From: Hyphomicrobiales bacterium
GTDB taxonomy: Bacteria > Pseudomonadota > Alphaproteobacteria > Rhizobiales > Rhizobiaceae
DNA length: 64,000 bases
Assembly (NCBI GenBank): GCA_900470155.1
Contig: UBZT01000003.1
Location: forward strand, 62,001-126,000
Direction of reading: 5' to 3'
The notes under the pieces are model-generated. The model saw only the letters and a list, made by a program, of their open reading frames with translations. It was not told where the DNA came from and did not search any database. Position numbers and translations under genes: made by a program. Positions 50,361 to 59,028 of this stretch are shown here, one piece after another (position 1 is the stretch's first letter; the number at the start of each line of letters is the position of its first letter).

Positions 50361-50658
50361 GGGTCACAATCATCCCTTGATTAAGTTGACCGTCCCTCTC
50401 AGCTTCAATTCGTCGGGTCAAGCAATTTGGTACAGCGGAGCCACATGCCCTCTTGATTTTCCGGGGAATCTTACAAAAAAAGGAAATTTACAATACTGGA
50501 TGAAAGTTATCCAGTTAATGGCGGGCAGACCGATACGATTGCAGTCTGCAGCGAACCTACGCTTGGGTGTTGCAAGCCTCCGCTGTCGGTCGGCTCCCGA
50601 CGGTGAACCTGGAGGTTCATCGAGACGGAATGTCGGAACGTCAAATTCTGGAAAAAAC
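50361..50658. other. Divergent control region of siderophore uptake
   Basis: The 298 bp between binding-protein and receptor genes hold no obvious Fur, RirA or Irr consensus that I could recognise; poly-A stretches occur near 50475. The AraC protein at 52835 is a candidate activator. Confidence 0.45.
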
Positions 50659-52788
50659 ATGATCAGAGTCATCTCCGCCGGAGGCGCAGCCCGAGCTTCC
50701 ATCCGCCACCGTACAGCCATCCTCCTTGGCTGCACGGCTTTCGTCGCATTGATACCCGCATTTGCGGGTGCGCAGGACGCTCAGGCCGACAACGAGTCGA
50801 CCGTGCTCCAGACCATCACCGTGGAGGGGGCCGGCAAGCGAGACGCGGATTCCAAGTCGATCGTTGCTAACGAGTCGAATGCCGTGGGCAAGATGCCCGG
50901 CGAGATTCTGACGACACCAGCCACCGTGTCGGTCATCACGTCGAAGGAAATCGAGCAGCGCGCCGCCGATACAGTCGAGAAGGTGGTGCAGTATACCGCT
51001 GGCGTTGTTACGGACTACTACGGTTCCGACGACCGCTTCGACTACGTCAAGATCCGCGGCTTCACGCCCTTCACCTATCGCGACGGTCTCATGGTGGGCC
51101 GGACATGGACCGGCGTGAGGGAGGAACCCTATGCCTTCGAAAGGCTTGAAATCCTGAAGGGCGCCAACTCCACCGGTTTCGGCGTTTCGGATCCGGGCGG
51201 TGCGATCAACTATGTCACGAAAATGCCGCGTAGCGAGCGCTTCGGTGAGGTCTATGGCACCACCGGTTCCTTTGCTCACAAGGAGGCGGGCTTCGATTTT
51301 GGTGACAACCTCACAGAGGACGATACGCTCTCCTATCGTCTGACAGGCAAAGTCCAGCGCGCCGACGGTGAATACGACTTTTCGGAGAATGACGAGAACT
51401 TCATCCAGGGCGGCGTGACCTGGCGTCCGACCGACATGACTGCCTTGACATTCGTCTTCGATCACCTGGGCCGCGATGGCACCCCAAGTGGCGGCGGTCA
51501 TCCGCTTTATACCGATTTCGACCGCGACCGGTTCTTCGGAGAACCGGACTACAACTACGATACGACGAACCGCAATACCTATTCGCTGATGTTCGAGCAT
51601 GATTTCGGCAATGGCCTGTCCTTCGGCTCGAATGCCCGACACAGCAAGTCCAATACCGGTTTCGGCTATGCCTATATTTGGGATTCCTTGGGTGCCGGCA
51701 GTTCGTCCGACACTCTGGCAGATCGCAGTTACTTCGGCAGCGAGCGCTCGTCTGAGCAGTTTGTCGCCGATGCCCACTTCCTTTATGAGACGCAGTTCGA
51801 TCAGGTCGAAAGCCGCACGCTGGCCGGCACCGACTACAGCAACTTCGATTCCAGCGGGGCAAACTACTATACCGCGGCACCGCAGATCGATTGGCTAAAC
51901 CCGGTCTATTCCGGAGCTCCGGGTGCTCTGTCGCCTTATAGCAGTTCGCGACAGGAGCAGGTCACACGGGCGATCTATCTCCAGCAGGACCTGATCTTTT
52001 CGGACCGCCTCACGGCCAGTGTCGGTCTACGCAATGACTGGCTGGACCTCGACGACACCGATCTATTGGCGAATTCGACGGACAGTGGTGACTACAGTGA
52101 GCTGAGCAAGCGCGTCGGTTTCAGCTACAAGATCACCGAGGAGCTCGCGGCCTATGTCAGCTATGCCGAATCCGTAGCGCCCCCGAGCACAGGCAATGAG
52201 CCGACTTATGGCAAACAATATGAGGCAGGGATCAAGTATCGTCCGGACGCCTTCCCGGCAATGATCACTGCTTCCATCTATGACCTGACGCTGGAAAATA
52301 TCACGACATACGAGGCACCGGTCTATCTGCCCAACACGGTTGAGGAAATCCGCCACCGCGGCTTCGATCTCGAGGCGAAGGTCGAACTGACGTCGAACGT
52401 CAACCTGATCGGTGCCTATTCCTACATTGATTCGAAAATCGTTGATGCAGGGACCTATGACGGCAAGCGTTTTGCCCAAGTGCCCCAGCACATGGCTTCG
52501 CTCTGGGGCACCTATACGCTGGAAGGCGAGGGTGCACGGGGTGACATGACCTTCGGTGCCGGCGCTCGTTTCATCGGCTCCTACTATTTCGACAATGCGA
52601 ACACGCGGAAGTCGGACGGGGCAGTCATCTTCGATGCGTCCTTCACCTACGCCATCAAGGAGAATACGAGTTTCCAGTTGAACGCCAGCAATCTGTTCGA
52701 CGAGAAGCACGTCGCCAACAACGACGGTGGCGCGCTCTACTACAATCCTGGCCGCACGATCTACGCGACCATCCGCCAGACCTGGTGA
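50659..52788 (+). CDS. TonB-dependent siderophore receptor
   Basis: The 709-residue outer-membrane protein starts with a signal peptide (RTAILLGCTAFVALIPAFAG), a TonB-box-like TVLQTITVEG, a plug (ILTTPATVSVITSKEIEQRAADTVEKVVQYTAGV family spacing; KIRGFTPFTYRDGL; ERLEILKGANSTGFG) and a beta-barrel ending in YATIRQTW with the terminal aromatic. It takes up ferric siderophore and hands it to the uptake operon diverging from it. ATG 50659 is chosen for the signal peptide; the long open leader upstream (298 bp) is unlikely to be translated. Confidence 0.93.
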   Translation: MIRVISAGGAARASIRHRTAILLGCTAFVALIPAFAGAQDAQADNESTVLQTITVEGAGKRDADSKSIVANESNAVGKMPGEILTTPATVSVITSKEIEQRAADTVEKVVQYTAGVVTDYYGSDDRFDYVKIRGFTPFTYRDGLMVGRTWTGVREEPYAFERLEILKGANSTGFGVSDPGGAINYVTKMPRSERFGEVYGTTGSFAHKEAGFDFGDNLTEDDTLSYRLTGKVQRADGEYDFSENDENFIQGGVTWRPTDMTALTFVFDHLGRDGTPSGGGHPLYTDFDRDRFFGEPDYNYDTTNRNTYSLMFEHDFGNGLSFGSNARHSKSNTGFGYAYIWDSLGAGSSSDTLADRSYFGSERSSEQFVADAHFLYETQFDQVESRTLAGTDYSNFDSSGANYYTAAPQIDWLNPVYSGAPGALSPYSSSRQEQVTRAIYLQQDLIFSDRLTASVGLRNDWLDLDDTDLLANSTDSGDYSELSKRVGFSYKITEELAAYVSYAESVAPPSTGNEPTYGKQYEAGIKYRPDAFPAMITASIYDLTLENITTYEAPVYLPNTVEEIRHRGFDLEAKVELTSNVNLIGAYSYIDSKIVDAGTYDGKRFAQVPQHMASLWGTYTLEGEGARGDMTFGAGARFIGSYYFDNANTRKSDGAVIFDASFTYAIKENTSFQLNASNLFDEKHVANNDGGALYYNPGRTIYATIRQTW

Positions 52789-52798
52789 TCAACGCAGG

Positions 52799-52825
52799 CC
52801 CGACCGAACACCAGAGGCGGTCGGG
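52799..52825. terminator. Bidirectional terminator between receptor and AraC genes
   Basis: CCCGACCG (52799-52806) pairs perfectly with CGGTCGGG (52818-52825) around an 11-nt loop, between two convergent stop codons, with TCTGTACCTTT after it on the + strand. Confidence 0.7.
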
Positions 52826-52834
52826 TCTGTACCT

Positions 52835-53770
52835 TTAATCCGAATGAGGCTTACGCCGCCAGGCCGCTGGTGTATCGCCGGTCACGCCCCGGAAGACCTT
52901 GGTCATATGGGCTTGGTCTGTGAAGCCCAGCTGCGCACTGATCGCCGCAATGCTCAGGGTGGTCTCGGTTAGCAATTTGCTTGCGAGGTCGATTCGGCGA
53001 GACAATTGCCACTGCAAGGGTGTTTTGCCTGTTGTCTGCCGAAAGACGGTGCCGAACCAGCTTTCCGACAAACCCACAACGTCGGCCATTTCGGCCACTG
53101 ACAGACGTCTGCCGCCGCAATTGGCGAAGAAGGCCGAGAGCCGGTTCAGTTGCGCCTGGGTCAGCCGTCCGCCGGAAGCCTTGCAATTCGCGTCGTCACC
53201 CTGCAAATCCAGAAGCCCTGTGACGATGCTGCCGATCAGATTTTCGGCAAAGGCCGGGTGCCTGACATGTGTGGAGAGTTCGTCGACGACGAGGTTCGCC
53301 AAACTGGTTAGCGGTCCAGGGTCGTGCAGTTCCATGGGCTTTTTCAGGGCCGTGCGGGCTGCAGAAGTGCCGATCACGGGGGCAACGTAGCGCATCAGGC
53401 GGTCGTGGTGGAGATGCAGATCCAGATGTGAGAAACGATGGCGGCGCGTGAACCTAGTCCACATGGGTACGCCAGCCGGTACATAGATTGCGCGTGCCAA
53501 TCCGCGTTCACCGTGCTCGACTTCTCCGCGTCGATCGGCCACCTGGATATGACCGCTTACGTCGTTGAAGAAGAACATGATGCGTGGATCTGGAGACAGG
53601 TAATAGCCGCTAGCGCCCGCGTGGCCCTCGGCATCCCAATGGACGCCGACAATGCCGTCGAGGGACCGCCACTTGGCGGGCAGGACGGCCCGGATGCCGT
53701 CCGTCTCTGTCTGCATTGAATGTAGATAGGTCAAATTCTCGCCTTTCGCCCCGTCTTCCGTGACCTGCAC
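52835..53770 (-). CDS. AraC-family transcriptional regulator, likely of siderophore uptake
   Basis: The 311-residue product has a variable N-terminal sensor and a C-terminal double HTH (about 210-305): LSVAEMADVVGLSESWFGTVFRQTTGKTPLQW and TTLSIAAISAQLGFTDQAHMTKVFRGVTGDTPAAWRR (family spacing). AraC regulators beside siderophore receptors often activate them on binding ferric siderophore. The first start is GTG 53770; ATG 53716 (MQTETDG) is a plausible alternative, neither with a clear ribosome site. Confidence 0.85.
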   Translation of the reverse strand: MQVTEDGAKGENLTYLHSMQTETDGIRAVLPAKWRSLDGIVGVHWDAEGHAGASGYYLSPDPRIMFFFNDVSGHIQVADRRGEVEHGERGLARAIYVPAGVPMWTRFTRRHRFSHLDLHLHHDRLMRYVAPVIGTSAARTALKKPMELHDPGPLTSLANLVVDELSTHVRHPAFAENLIGSIVTGLLDLQGDDANCKASGGRLTQAQLNRLSAFFANCGGRRLSVAEMADVVGLSESWFGTVFRQTTGKTPLQWQLSRRIDLASKLLTETTLSIAAISAQLGFTDQAHMTKVFRGVTGDTPAAWRRKPHSD

Positions 53771-54078
53771 GTCTTTCGGAAACCAGCCTTACCTTTGTCC
53801 AGAAATGCGATCCGGGTCAAGAAAGATGAGAATCGCTATCACGTTAAACGCAACTAAGAATGCCACCTCGCTGCACGCACTTTCACCGCCAGACCGAGGA
53901 CACGGGTTGCTGGGTCACACTTGGCGCCGTGTTTGGTGTGGTGGCCTCTGCGGTCAAGCGCGTTGATCATGGGCAGATCAGGCAGGCTGATGGCAGACAT
54001 TGAAGCGCGCCCTGGCTGCATCAATCTCGCAATGCGCAAGTCAGGCAGACCGTCCAAAACACGGATACCCGCTTACGA
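53771..54078. other. 308-bp gap without a recognisable gene
   Basis: Short frames occur on both strands but none has a ribosome site or known motif. It lies between the AraC start and the VOC protein end and may carry the AraC promoter. Confidence 0.4.
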
Positions 54079-54444
54079 TCAGACAGATTGGATTGCGATG
54101 CGATTACCCTCGCTATCAGCAATTTCGGCGACAAAGCCATTTTCGTTGATCGGTGTCTTTGGAAATAGAATTGCGCTTCCCTGGGCAACAGCTTTGGCTA
54201 TGACATCGTCAATATCTTGGACACTGAGATAGATGATTGCTCCATCTCGGGTGGGAACGTAAACATCACCTTGGACGAGCGCCCCACTGGCGCCATCTCG
54301 CCCTTCCTCGAAGGGGAAATAGGCCATTTTGTTGTCGTGGATTGTCACAACGTCTCCGAAGTTCACCCCGAATACGGCACTGTAGAAGCGCATTGCTCTG
54401 TTGAGATCTGTTGCGGGAATTTCGACGTGGGCAATTAGGTTCAC
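54079..54444 (-). CDS. VOC-family (glyoxalase-like) protein
   Basis: The 121-residue protein fits a single VOC domain pair: AHVEIPATDLNRAMRFYSAVFGV, GDVYVPTRDGAIIYLSVQDIDDVIAKAVAQGSAILFPKTPI and a closing FVAEIADSEGNRIAIQS. His6 and the C-terminal Glu region are the usual metal-ligand positions of this superfamily. Start is GTG with AGGAG seven bases upstream. The function is not deducible; it stands alone, next to the IS element. Confidence 0.82.
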   Translation of the reverse strand: MNLIAHVEIPATDLNRAMRFYSAVFGVNFGDVVTIHDNKMAYFPFEEGRDGASGALVQGDVYVPTRDGAIIYLSVQDIDDVIAKAVAQGSAILFPKTPINENGFVAEIADSEGNRIAIQSV

Positions 54445-54538
54445 TCAAGAGCTCCTTTGTAAATGGTCTCTGCCATCGCAGACTGTGCAAAACTGCGACC
54501 GGGATTCCGGAGAATAAGGGTCCGTGGTAGAATTTGCC

Positions 54539-55989
54539 ATGGCACATCATTCAGGTACAGATCGCGCGCAATTGCTGCTTCTGCCGGAAGCGGTGGACGA
54601 CTACGTGGGGCCGGACAACCCGGTCCGCTTCATCGAGGCTTTTGTGGATGGCCTGGATCTTGCTGCCGCAGGCTTTGTGCGGGTGGCCGCGAAGGAGACC
54701 GGCGTCCGGGTTACGATCCGGCCGACCTTTTGAAGCCGTATATTAACGGCTACATCAACCGGGTGCGATCCAGCCGGCGGCTGGAGGCGGAGACCCACCG
54801 CAATATCGAGGTGATCTGGCTGCTGCGACACCTGAAGCCCGACTTCCGCACCATCGCCGATTTCCGCCGCGTGAACCGGTCGGCCTTCAAGCAGGTGTTC
54901 CGGGAATTTGTCATCCTGTGCCGGCAGCTCGATGTGTTCGGGCGAGAGCTTCTGGCGGTCGATGGCATGCGCATCAAGGCGGTGAACAACAAGGATCGTA
55001 ACTTCACGCGGGGTGCGCTGACCAAGTTCATCAACGAAGCCGACGAGAAACTGGCAGATTACATAAAGCGGCTCGATGAGGGTGACGCGCAAGAGGAGGA
55101 AACCGGCGGCCATGGCGGCGGCACCAGTCGCAGCGATGGCAAACTCGCGGAAAAGATCGCGGCGATCAAAGGCAAGCGGGATCGCCACAAGGCGCTGCTG
55201 GACGAGTTGGACAAGACCGGCGAGAACCAGATCTCGCTGACCGATCCGGATGCCCGTGCCATGGCGCGCATGACCAAGGTCGGCGTCGGCTACAACATCC
55301 AGCTTGCCGTTGATGTGAAGCGTAAGCTGATCGCCGAGCAGGAGGTCAGCAATCAGGTCCTCGACATGGGGCTTCTTGCGCCGACGGTCGAGGCTGCGAT
55401 GGACACGCTCGGCGTTGACAGGATCGAAGCCGTCGCTGATCGCGGCTACTTCAAGATTGAGGATATCGAGGCCTACGAGAAGGCCGGGATCACTGCTTTT
55501 GTACCCAAGCCGATCCGCGGTCCGGCCGTGGCCGTGGCCGAGGGCTTCTTCTCCAAGGAGCAATTCCGCTATGATCCGGGCAAGGACATTTACCTTTGCC
55601 CCGCAGACCAGGTGCTCTCGCCCCGTCACTTTGACAAGTCCCGCGACAATGTGAAGATCGACTACGTCAATCGCAACGCCTGCAAGGCATGCAGCCTGCG
55701 CGAACGCTGCACCAAAAGCTTCCGTCGCGTGTCGCGTCTTGAGAACGAGGCGGTGCTCGACCGTATGGCGGCGCGTCTTGCCGGCCGGCCTGACATTCTG
55801 GACCAAAGGCGCGAAAGCGTCGAGCATCCGTTCGGCACGATCAATCAATGGATGTATCAGGGCGCGTTCCTGATGCGCAGGCTGGAAAACGTTCGCGGAG
55901 AGTTCCGCCTGACGGCGCTGGCCCACAACATCAAAAGAGCCATCACTCTTGTCGGCGTTCCGGGCCTGATCGCCGCCGTCAGAGCATGA
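54539..55989 (+). pseudogene. IS1182-family transposase with a single-base frameshift
   Basis: The first frame (from ATG 54539) reads MAHHSGTDRAQLLLLPEAV and ends prematurely in IRPTF-stop; the second frame continues YDPADLLKPYINGYINRVRSSRRLE and runs to the TGA at 55987-55989. Inserting one C near 54703 restores GRPGYDPADLL, the conserved IS1182 start. The rest is complete: LLAVDGMRIKAVNNKDRNFT, DPDARAMARM, VADRGYFK and C-x2-C-x5-C (ACKACSLRERC) before a conserved EHPFGTIKxW-like region (EHPFGTINQWM). No slippery heptamer is visible, so it is probably inactive. Terminal inverted repeats could not be fixed. Confidence 0.85.
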
Positions 55990-56377
55990 CGCCCGATCCA
56001 CACGCTATTTTCCAAATAGGGACGAACAAGTTCTCAATCATGCCTTCTCGCGCCCTTCAAACGACGAAATCAGACAAACCCTGGCGCACGCAGAGTTCCG
56101 GCACTAACCAGCGCATGCCACATTCATCCAAAGAGTGTTTGGACGCTCTGCAGGCAACTCGCATTGACAGGCGCTGCAGGATTGGATGTGAGAACCGGGG
56201 TGCAGGGCTGGTCAGGCATCCGGATTTGCGGCGAACTCTCAGACTGATCGGATGTGAGCATGCCCGCATGTCGGCGTCTTTGCAGTTTAATGTTCACGGG
56301 GCAGAATTTGCCCCCGGCGGAATACCGCGGGGGCAAAATCAAGACTAAAGCTCGGTGCGTACCACCATATCCTGCGA
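55990..56377. other. Gap between IS1182 transposase and DJ-1 gene
   Basis: Presumably contains the right IS end, which I could not define, and the strong hairpin at 56307-56337. A 166-codon frame continuing here from within the transposase is a shadow. Confidence 0.45.
56307..56337. terminator. GC-rich hairpin downstream of the DJ-1/ABC operon
   Basis: TTTGCCCCCGGCGG (56307-56320) and CCGCGGGGGCAAA (56325-56337) pair over 13 bp with one bulged G and loop AATA. It lies 41 nt past the DJ-1 stop on the minus strand. A typical U-run is missing on that strand. Confidence 0.5.
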
Positions 56378-56965
56378 TCAGCTGTGCGTGATCTTGGTGC
56401 CAAGTACCTTCATGCATTCGCGCATGAATGCGGCCAGTCCTGTCCAACCTTTGGCGGAGACCATATTGCCATCGACATAGGCCTCCGTTGGCTTGACGTC
56501 GATGTAGATGCCACCGACAGCCGTCACCTCTGGCTCGCAGGCGCCCAGTCCTGCGACCTTCTTGCCTTTCAGAACCCCGGGCACCGCCATCAGGATCTGA
56601 ACGCCGTGGCAGATCGTGAAAATCGGTTTGCCGGTCTCATGGAAATGGAGAACCATGGCCTGCACACGCTTGTCGGTGCGGATGTATTCGGGCCCGCGCC
56701 CACCTGCTGCGTAGACGGCGTCGTAGTCCTCGACCTTCACGTCTGAAAAGGTCTTGTTGATATCGGCATAATGGCCAAGCTTTTCAGTATAGGTCTGGTC
56801 GCCCTCGAAATCATGCAACGAGGTCTTGATCCGGTCGCCCGCTTTCTTGTCGGGGCAAACGACATGCACGGTGTGCCCGACCGCCTCCATGCCCTGCTGA
56901 AATACAAAGATTTCATACTCCTCGGTGAACTCGCCGGTGAGCATGAGGATTTTCTTGCCGTTCAT
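56378..56965 (-). CDS. DJ-1/PfpI family protein
   Basis: The 195-residue protein has the PfpI fold: KKILMLTGEFTEEYEIFVFQQGMEAVGHTVHVV, DAVYAAGGRGPEYIR and the nucleophile elbow with Cys119 in ICHGVQIL. Family members act as deglycases, glyoxalases, proteases or cofactors of metabolism. GAGGAG precedes the ATG at 56965. Last gene of the GntR-ABC operon, so it may repair reactive carbonyls or process the imported carbon source. Confidence 0.88.
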   Translation of the reverse strand: MNGKKILMLTGEFTEEYEIFVFQQGMEAVGHTVHVVCPDKKAGDRIKTSLHDFEGDQTYTEKLGHYADINKTFSDVKVEDYDAVYAAGGRGPEYIRTDKRVQAMVLHFHETGKPIFTICHGVQILMAVPGVLKGKKVAGLGACEPEVTAVGGIYIDVKPTEAYVDGNMVSAKGWTGLAAFMRECMKVLGTKITHS

Positions 56966-57029
56966 ATCGTGTCTCCTCTTGGTATGGTAGTCGGATGACG
57001 CCGGGCCAAACCTGGCGTCATCCTCATCA

Positions 57030-57998
57030 TCAGAACGGGGAATCGGGGAAGTAGAACTGGTCCGCATTCTCCGGGGTGATCAGTGGTGCGTCGAGCTTGA
57101 AGGAGCCTCGCATTGGCGCCTGTCCGGTGAACTGTCCGGCAGTCATGTAGATGGCAGACTTGATCATTGACGGCGGATAGGGCGTCGAGATCGGCGTGCG
57201 TTTGTCGCCTGCCTTGACCATCTCGATGACCTGTTTCATGCCATTGCCGCCGAGCGCATACTTGATGTCGGTCCGGCCGGCACGATCGACGGCTTCAATG
57301 ACACCAAGCAACATGTCGTCGTCGTTGGCCCAAACAGCATCGATTTGAGGATATTTGGCCAGATAGTCCTGCATCAGCTTGAACGCTTCGTCCTGGTTCC
57401 AGTTGGCATACTGGATGTCGAGGATCTTGATCTTGGTTCCGGCAATGACATCCGAAAAACCCTTGATGCGTTCGTCATCGATAACGGTCGGGATGCCGCG
57501 CAATACGACGATCTGGCCTTCGCCGCTCAGCTTTTCCGACAGCCAGCGTGCGGTGTTGGCGCCCACGGCAATGTTGTCGCCAGCAACGTATAGATCTTGG
57601 ATCGACGGGTCGGCCAGGCCACGATCGACCACGGCAACGAAGGTGCCCTTTGCCTTGACCTGCTCAACCGGCCCCGTCAGTTCCTCCGAGGTGAAGGGCA
57701 GGATAACCAGAGCATCAAGTGCGCGGGTTGCGGACAGGTCTTCCAGGGAAGATACCTGTGCGGTGGCCGATGCTGCCGTCGAGACCACAACGTCGATGTT
57801 GGGGAATGCGGCTTCGATTTCCTTTTCGGCCTGCTGGGCGTGGTAGACGACGCCGCCGGTCCAGCCATGCGTTGCCGCGGGAATGGACACGGCAATCGTG
57901 ACCTTCTTGTCCTGCGCCTGCGCGCTGCCGAGCGGCAAAGCCAAGACGATGGCTGCCGTTGAGAGTAGAATTCTTGCCTTAAGTGTAATGGACTTCAT
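57030..57998 (-). CDS. Ribose-type ABC transporter sugar-binding protein (RbsB-like)
   Basis: The 322-residue product has a signal peptide (SITLKARILLSTAAIVLALP, cleavage near SAQAQ) and the periplasmic-binding fold of RbsB type: VTIAVSIPAATHGWTGGVVYHAQQAEKE family spacing, VDRGLADPSIQDLYVAGDNIAVGANTARWL and DAVWANDDDMLLGVIEAVDRAG. AGGAGGAGTGAAAC precedes the ATG. Ligand is probably a sugar or polyol; the downstream and divergent enzymes give no unique answer. Confidence 0.9.
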   Translation of the reverse strand: MKSITLKARILLSTAAIVLALPLGSAQAQDKKVTIAVSIPAATHGWTGGVVYHAQQAEKEIEAAFPNIDVVVSTAASATAQVSSLEDLSATRALDALVILPFTSEELTGPVEQVKAKGTFVAVVDRGLADPSIQDLYVAGDNIAVGANTARWLSEKLSGEGQIVVLRGIPTVIDDERIKGFSDVIAGTKIKILDIQYANWNQDEAFKLMQDYLAKYPQIDAVWANDDDMLLGVIEAVDRAGRTDIKYALGGNGMKQVIEMVKAGDKRTPISTPYPPSMIKSAIYMTAGQFTGQAPMRGSFKLDAPLITPENADQFYFPDSPF

Positions 57999-58032
57999 GT
58001 TTCACTCCTCCTTTTGAAGTCTTCAGCCGTGT

Positions 58033-59028
58033 TCAACGGCTTGCGGTAAATCGATGTGCGAGCATGGCGATGATGATGATTGCGCCCTGCACGGCCGCGA
58101 TGAGGTATTCCGACACCAAGTCCGACAGGACCATGACATTGGCGATAACCTCGAGAATGAGCGCACCTGCTACGGTGCCCCCTATGCGCCCCCTGCCTCC
58201 TCGCAGGAGAGTGCCGCCAATCACCACAGCTGTGATGACTTGTAGTTCCCACAATTGCCCCGTTGTCGGTGTCGCAGCGCCCAGTCGCGGCACGTAGCAG
58301 ATGGCAGCCACGGCCACGCACAATCCTTGGATCACGTAGGCACCGGTGCGGACAACGCCGACATTCACGCCGGAAAAGCGCGCCACCTCGACATTGGAGC
58401 CGGCAGAGGTCAGGCGACGGCCATATTTGGTGCGATAGAGCACGAACCCACCGAGAAGCACGACAACAAAGGTGATCAGGACCGGGTAGGGGACCCCGAG
58501 AAAATCGCCGAAATACACTGGTCGATAGGCATCCCTAAGTCCCCGGTCGATCGGCAGTGAACCGCCGTCGGTCATGAATGTGATGAAGGCGCGAAATATG
58601 CCCATCGTGCCAAGCGTGACGATGAAAGGCTCAATTCTTCCGACAGTCACGATGAGCCCGTTAAACAAGCCGCAAAGTCCGCCGACGACAACGGCCACGC
58701 CGGCACCCATCGGTATGGCCCAGCTGCCATAAGCCGGAGCGAGGTCGTTCATCACCATGATCATGATGCCGGTGACAAATGCCATCATGGATCCGACTGA
58801 CAGATCGAGCCCGCCCGATGCAATCACGAAGGTTGCTCCGACCGCTATGATTGCAATGAATGCGCTGCGGGTGATCACGTTCATCAGGTTGGCCGATGAG
58901 GTGAAATTGGAATTGATCAGCGCCCCAAGCAATACAATCACCGCAAGCGCAATGAATGGTGCAAGATCGGCCCAACGAATCCGATATCGTTCGTCAGCCG
59001 TCGCGATGGTTGCTGTCGCTGTGGTCAT
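58033..59028 (-). CDS. Ribose-type ABC transporter permease (RbsC-like)
   Basis: The 331-residue membrane protein has about nine segments and RbsC motifs: GATFVIASGGLDLSVGSMMAF, NGLIVTVGRIEPFIVTLGTMGIFRA and GRRLTSAGSNVEVARFSGVNV, AVVIGGTLLRGGRGRIGGT. GGGAGGAACAAC precedes the ATG at 59028. Its start lies 35 bp inside the ATPase gene, so the two are closely coupled. Confidence 0.9.
   Translation of the reverse strand: MTTATATIATADERYRIRWADLAPFIALAVIVLLGALINSNFTSSANLMNVITRSAFIAIIAVGATFVIASGGLDLSVGSMMAFVTGIMIMVMNDLAPAYGSWAIPMGAGVAVVVGGLCGLFNGLIVTVGRIEPFIVTLGTMGIFRAFITFMTDGGSLPIDRGLRDAYRPVYFGDFLGVPYPVLITFVVVLLGGFVLYRTKYGRRLTSAGSNVEVARFSGVNVGVVRTGAYVIQGLCVAVAAICYVPRLGAATPTTGQLWELQVITAVVIGGTLLRGGRGRIGGTVAGALILEVIANVMVLSDLVSEYLIAAVQGAIIIIAMLAHRFTASR

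Noticed and set aside
50350-50658. Longer start of the TonB receptor
   Set aside because: The leader has no export signal and overlaps the divergent promoter; the start at 50659 places a signal peptide correctly.
54695-54715. Programmed frameshift in the IS1182 transposase
   Set aside because: No slippery heptamer or downstream structure is seen, and IS1182 transposases are normally single frames.
54601-56001. 466-codon minus-strand frame across the transposase
   Set aside because: Antisense to a well-conserved IS1182 transposase, without motifs of its own.
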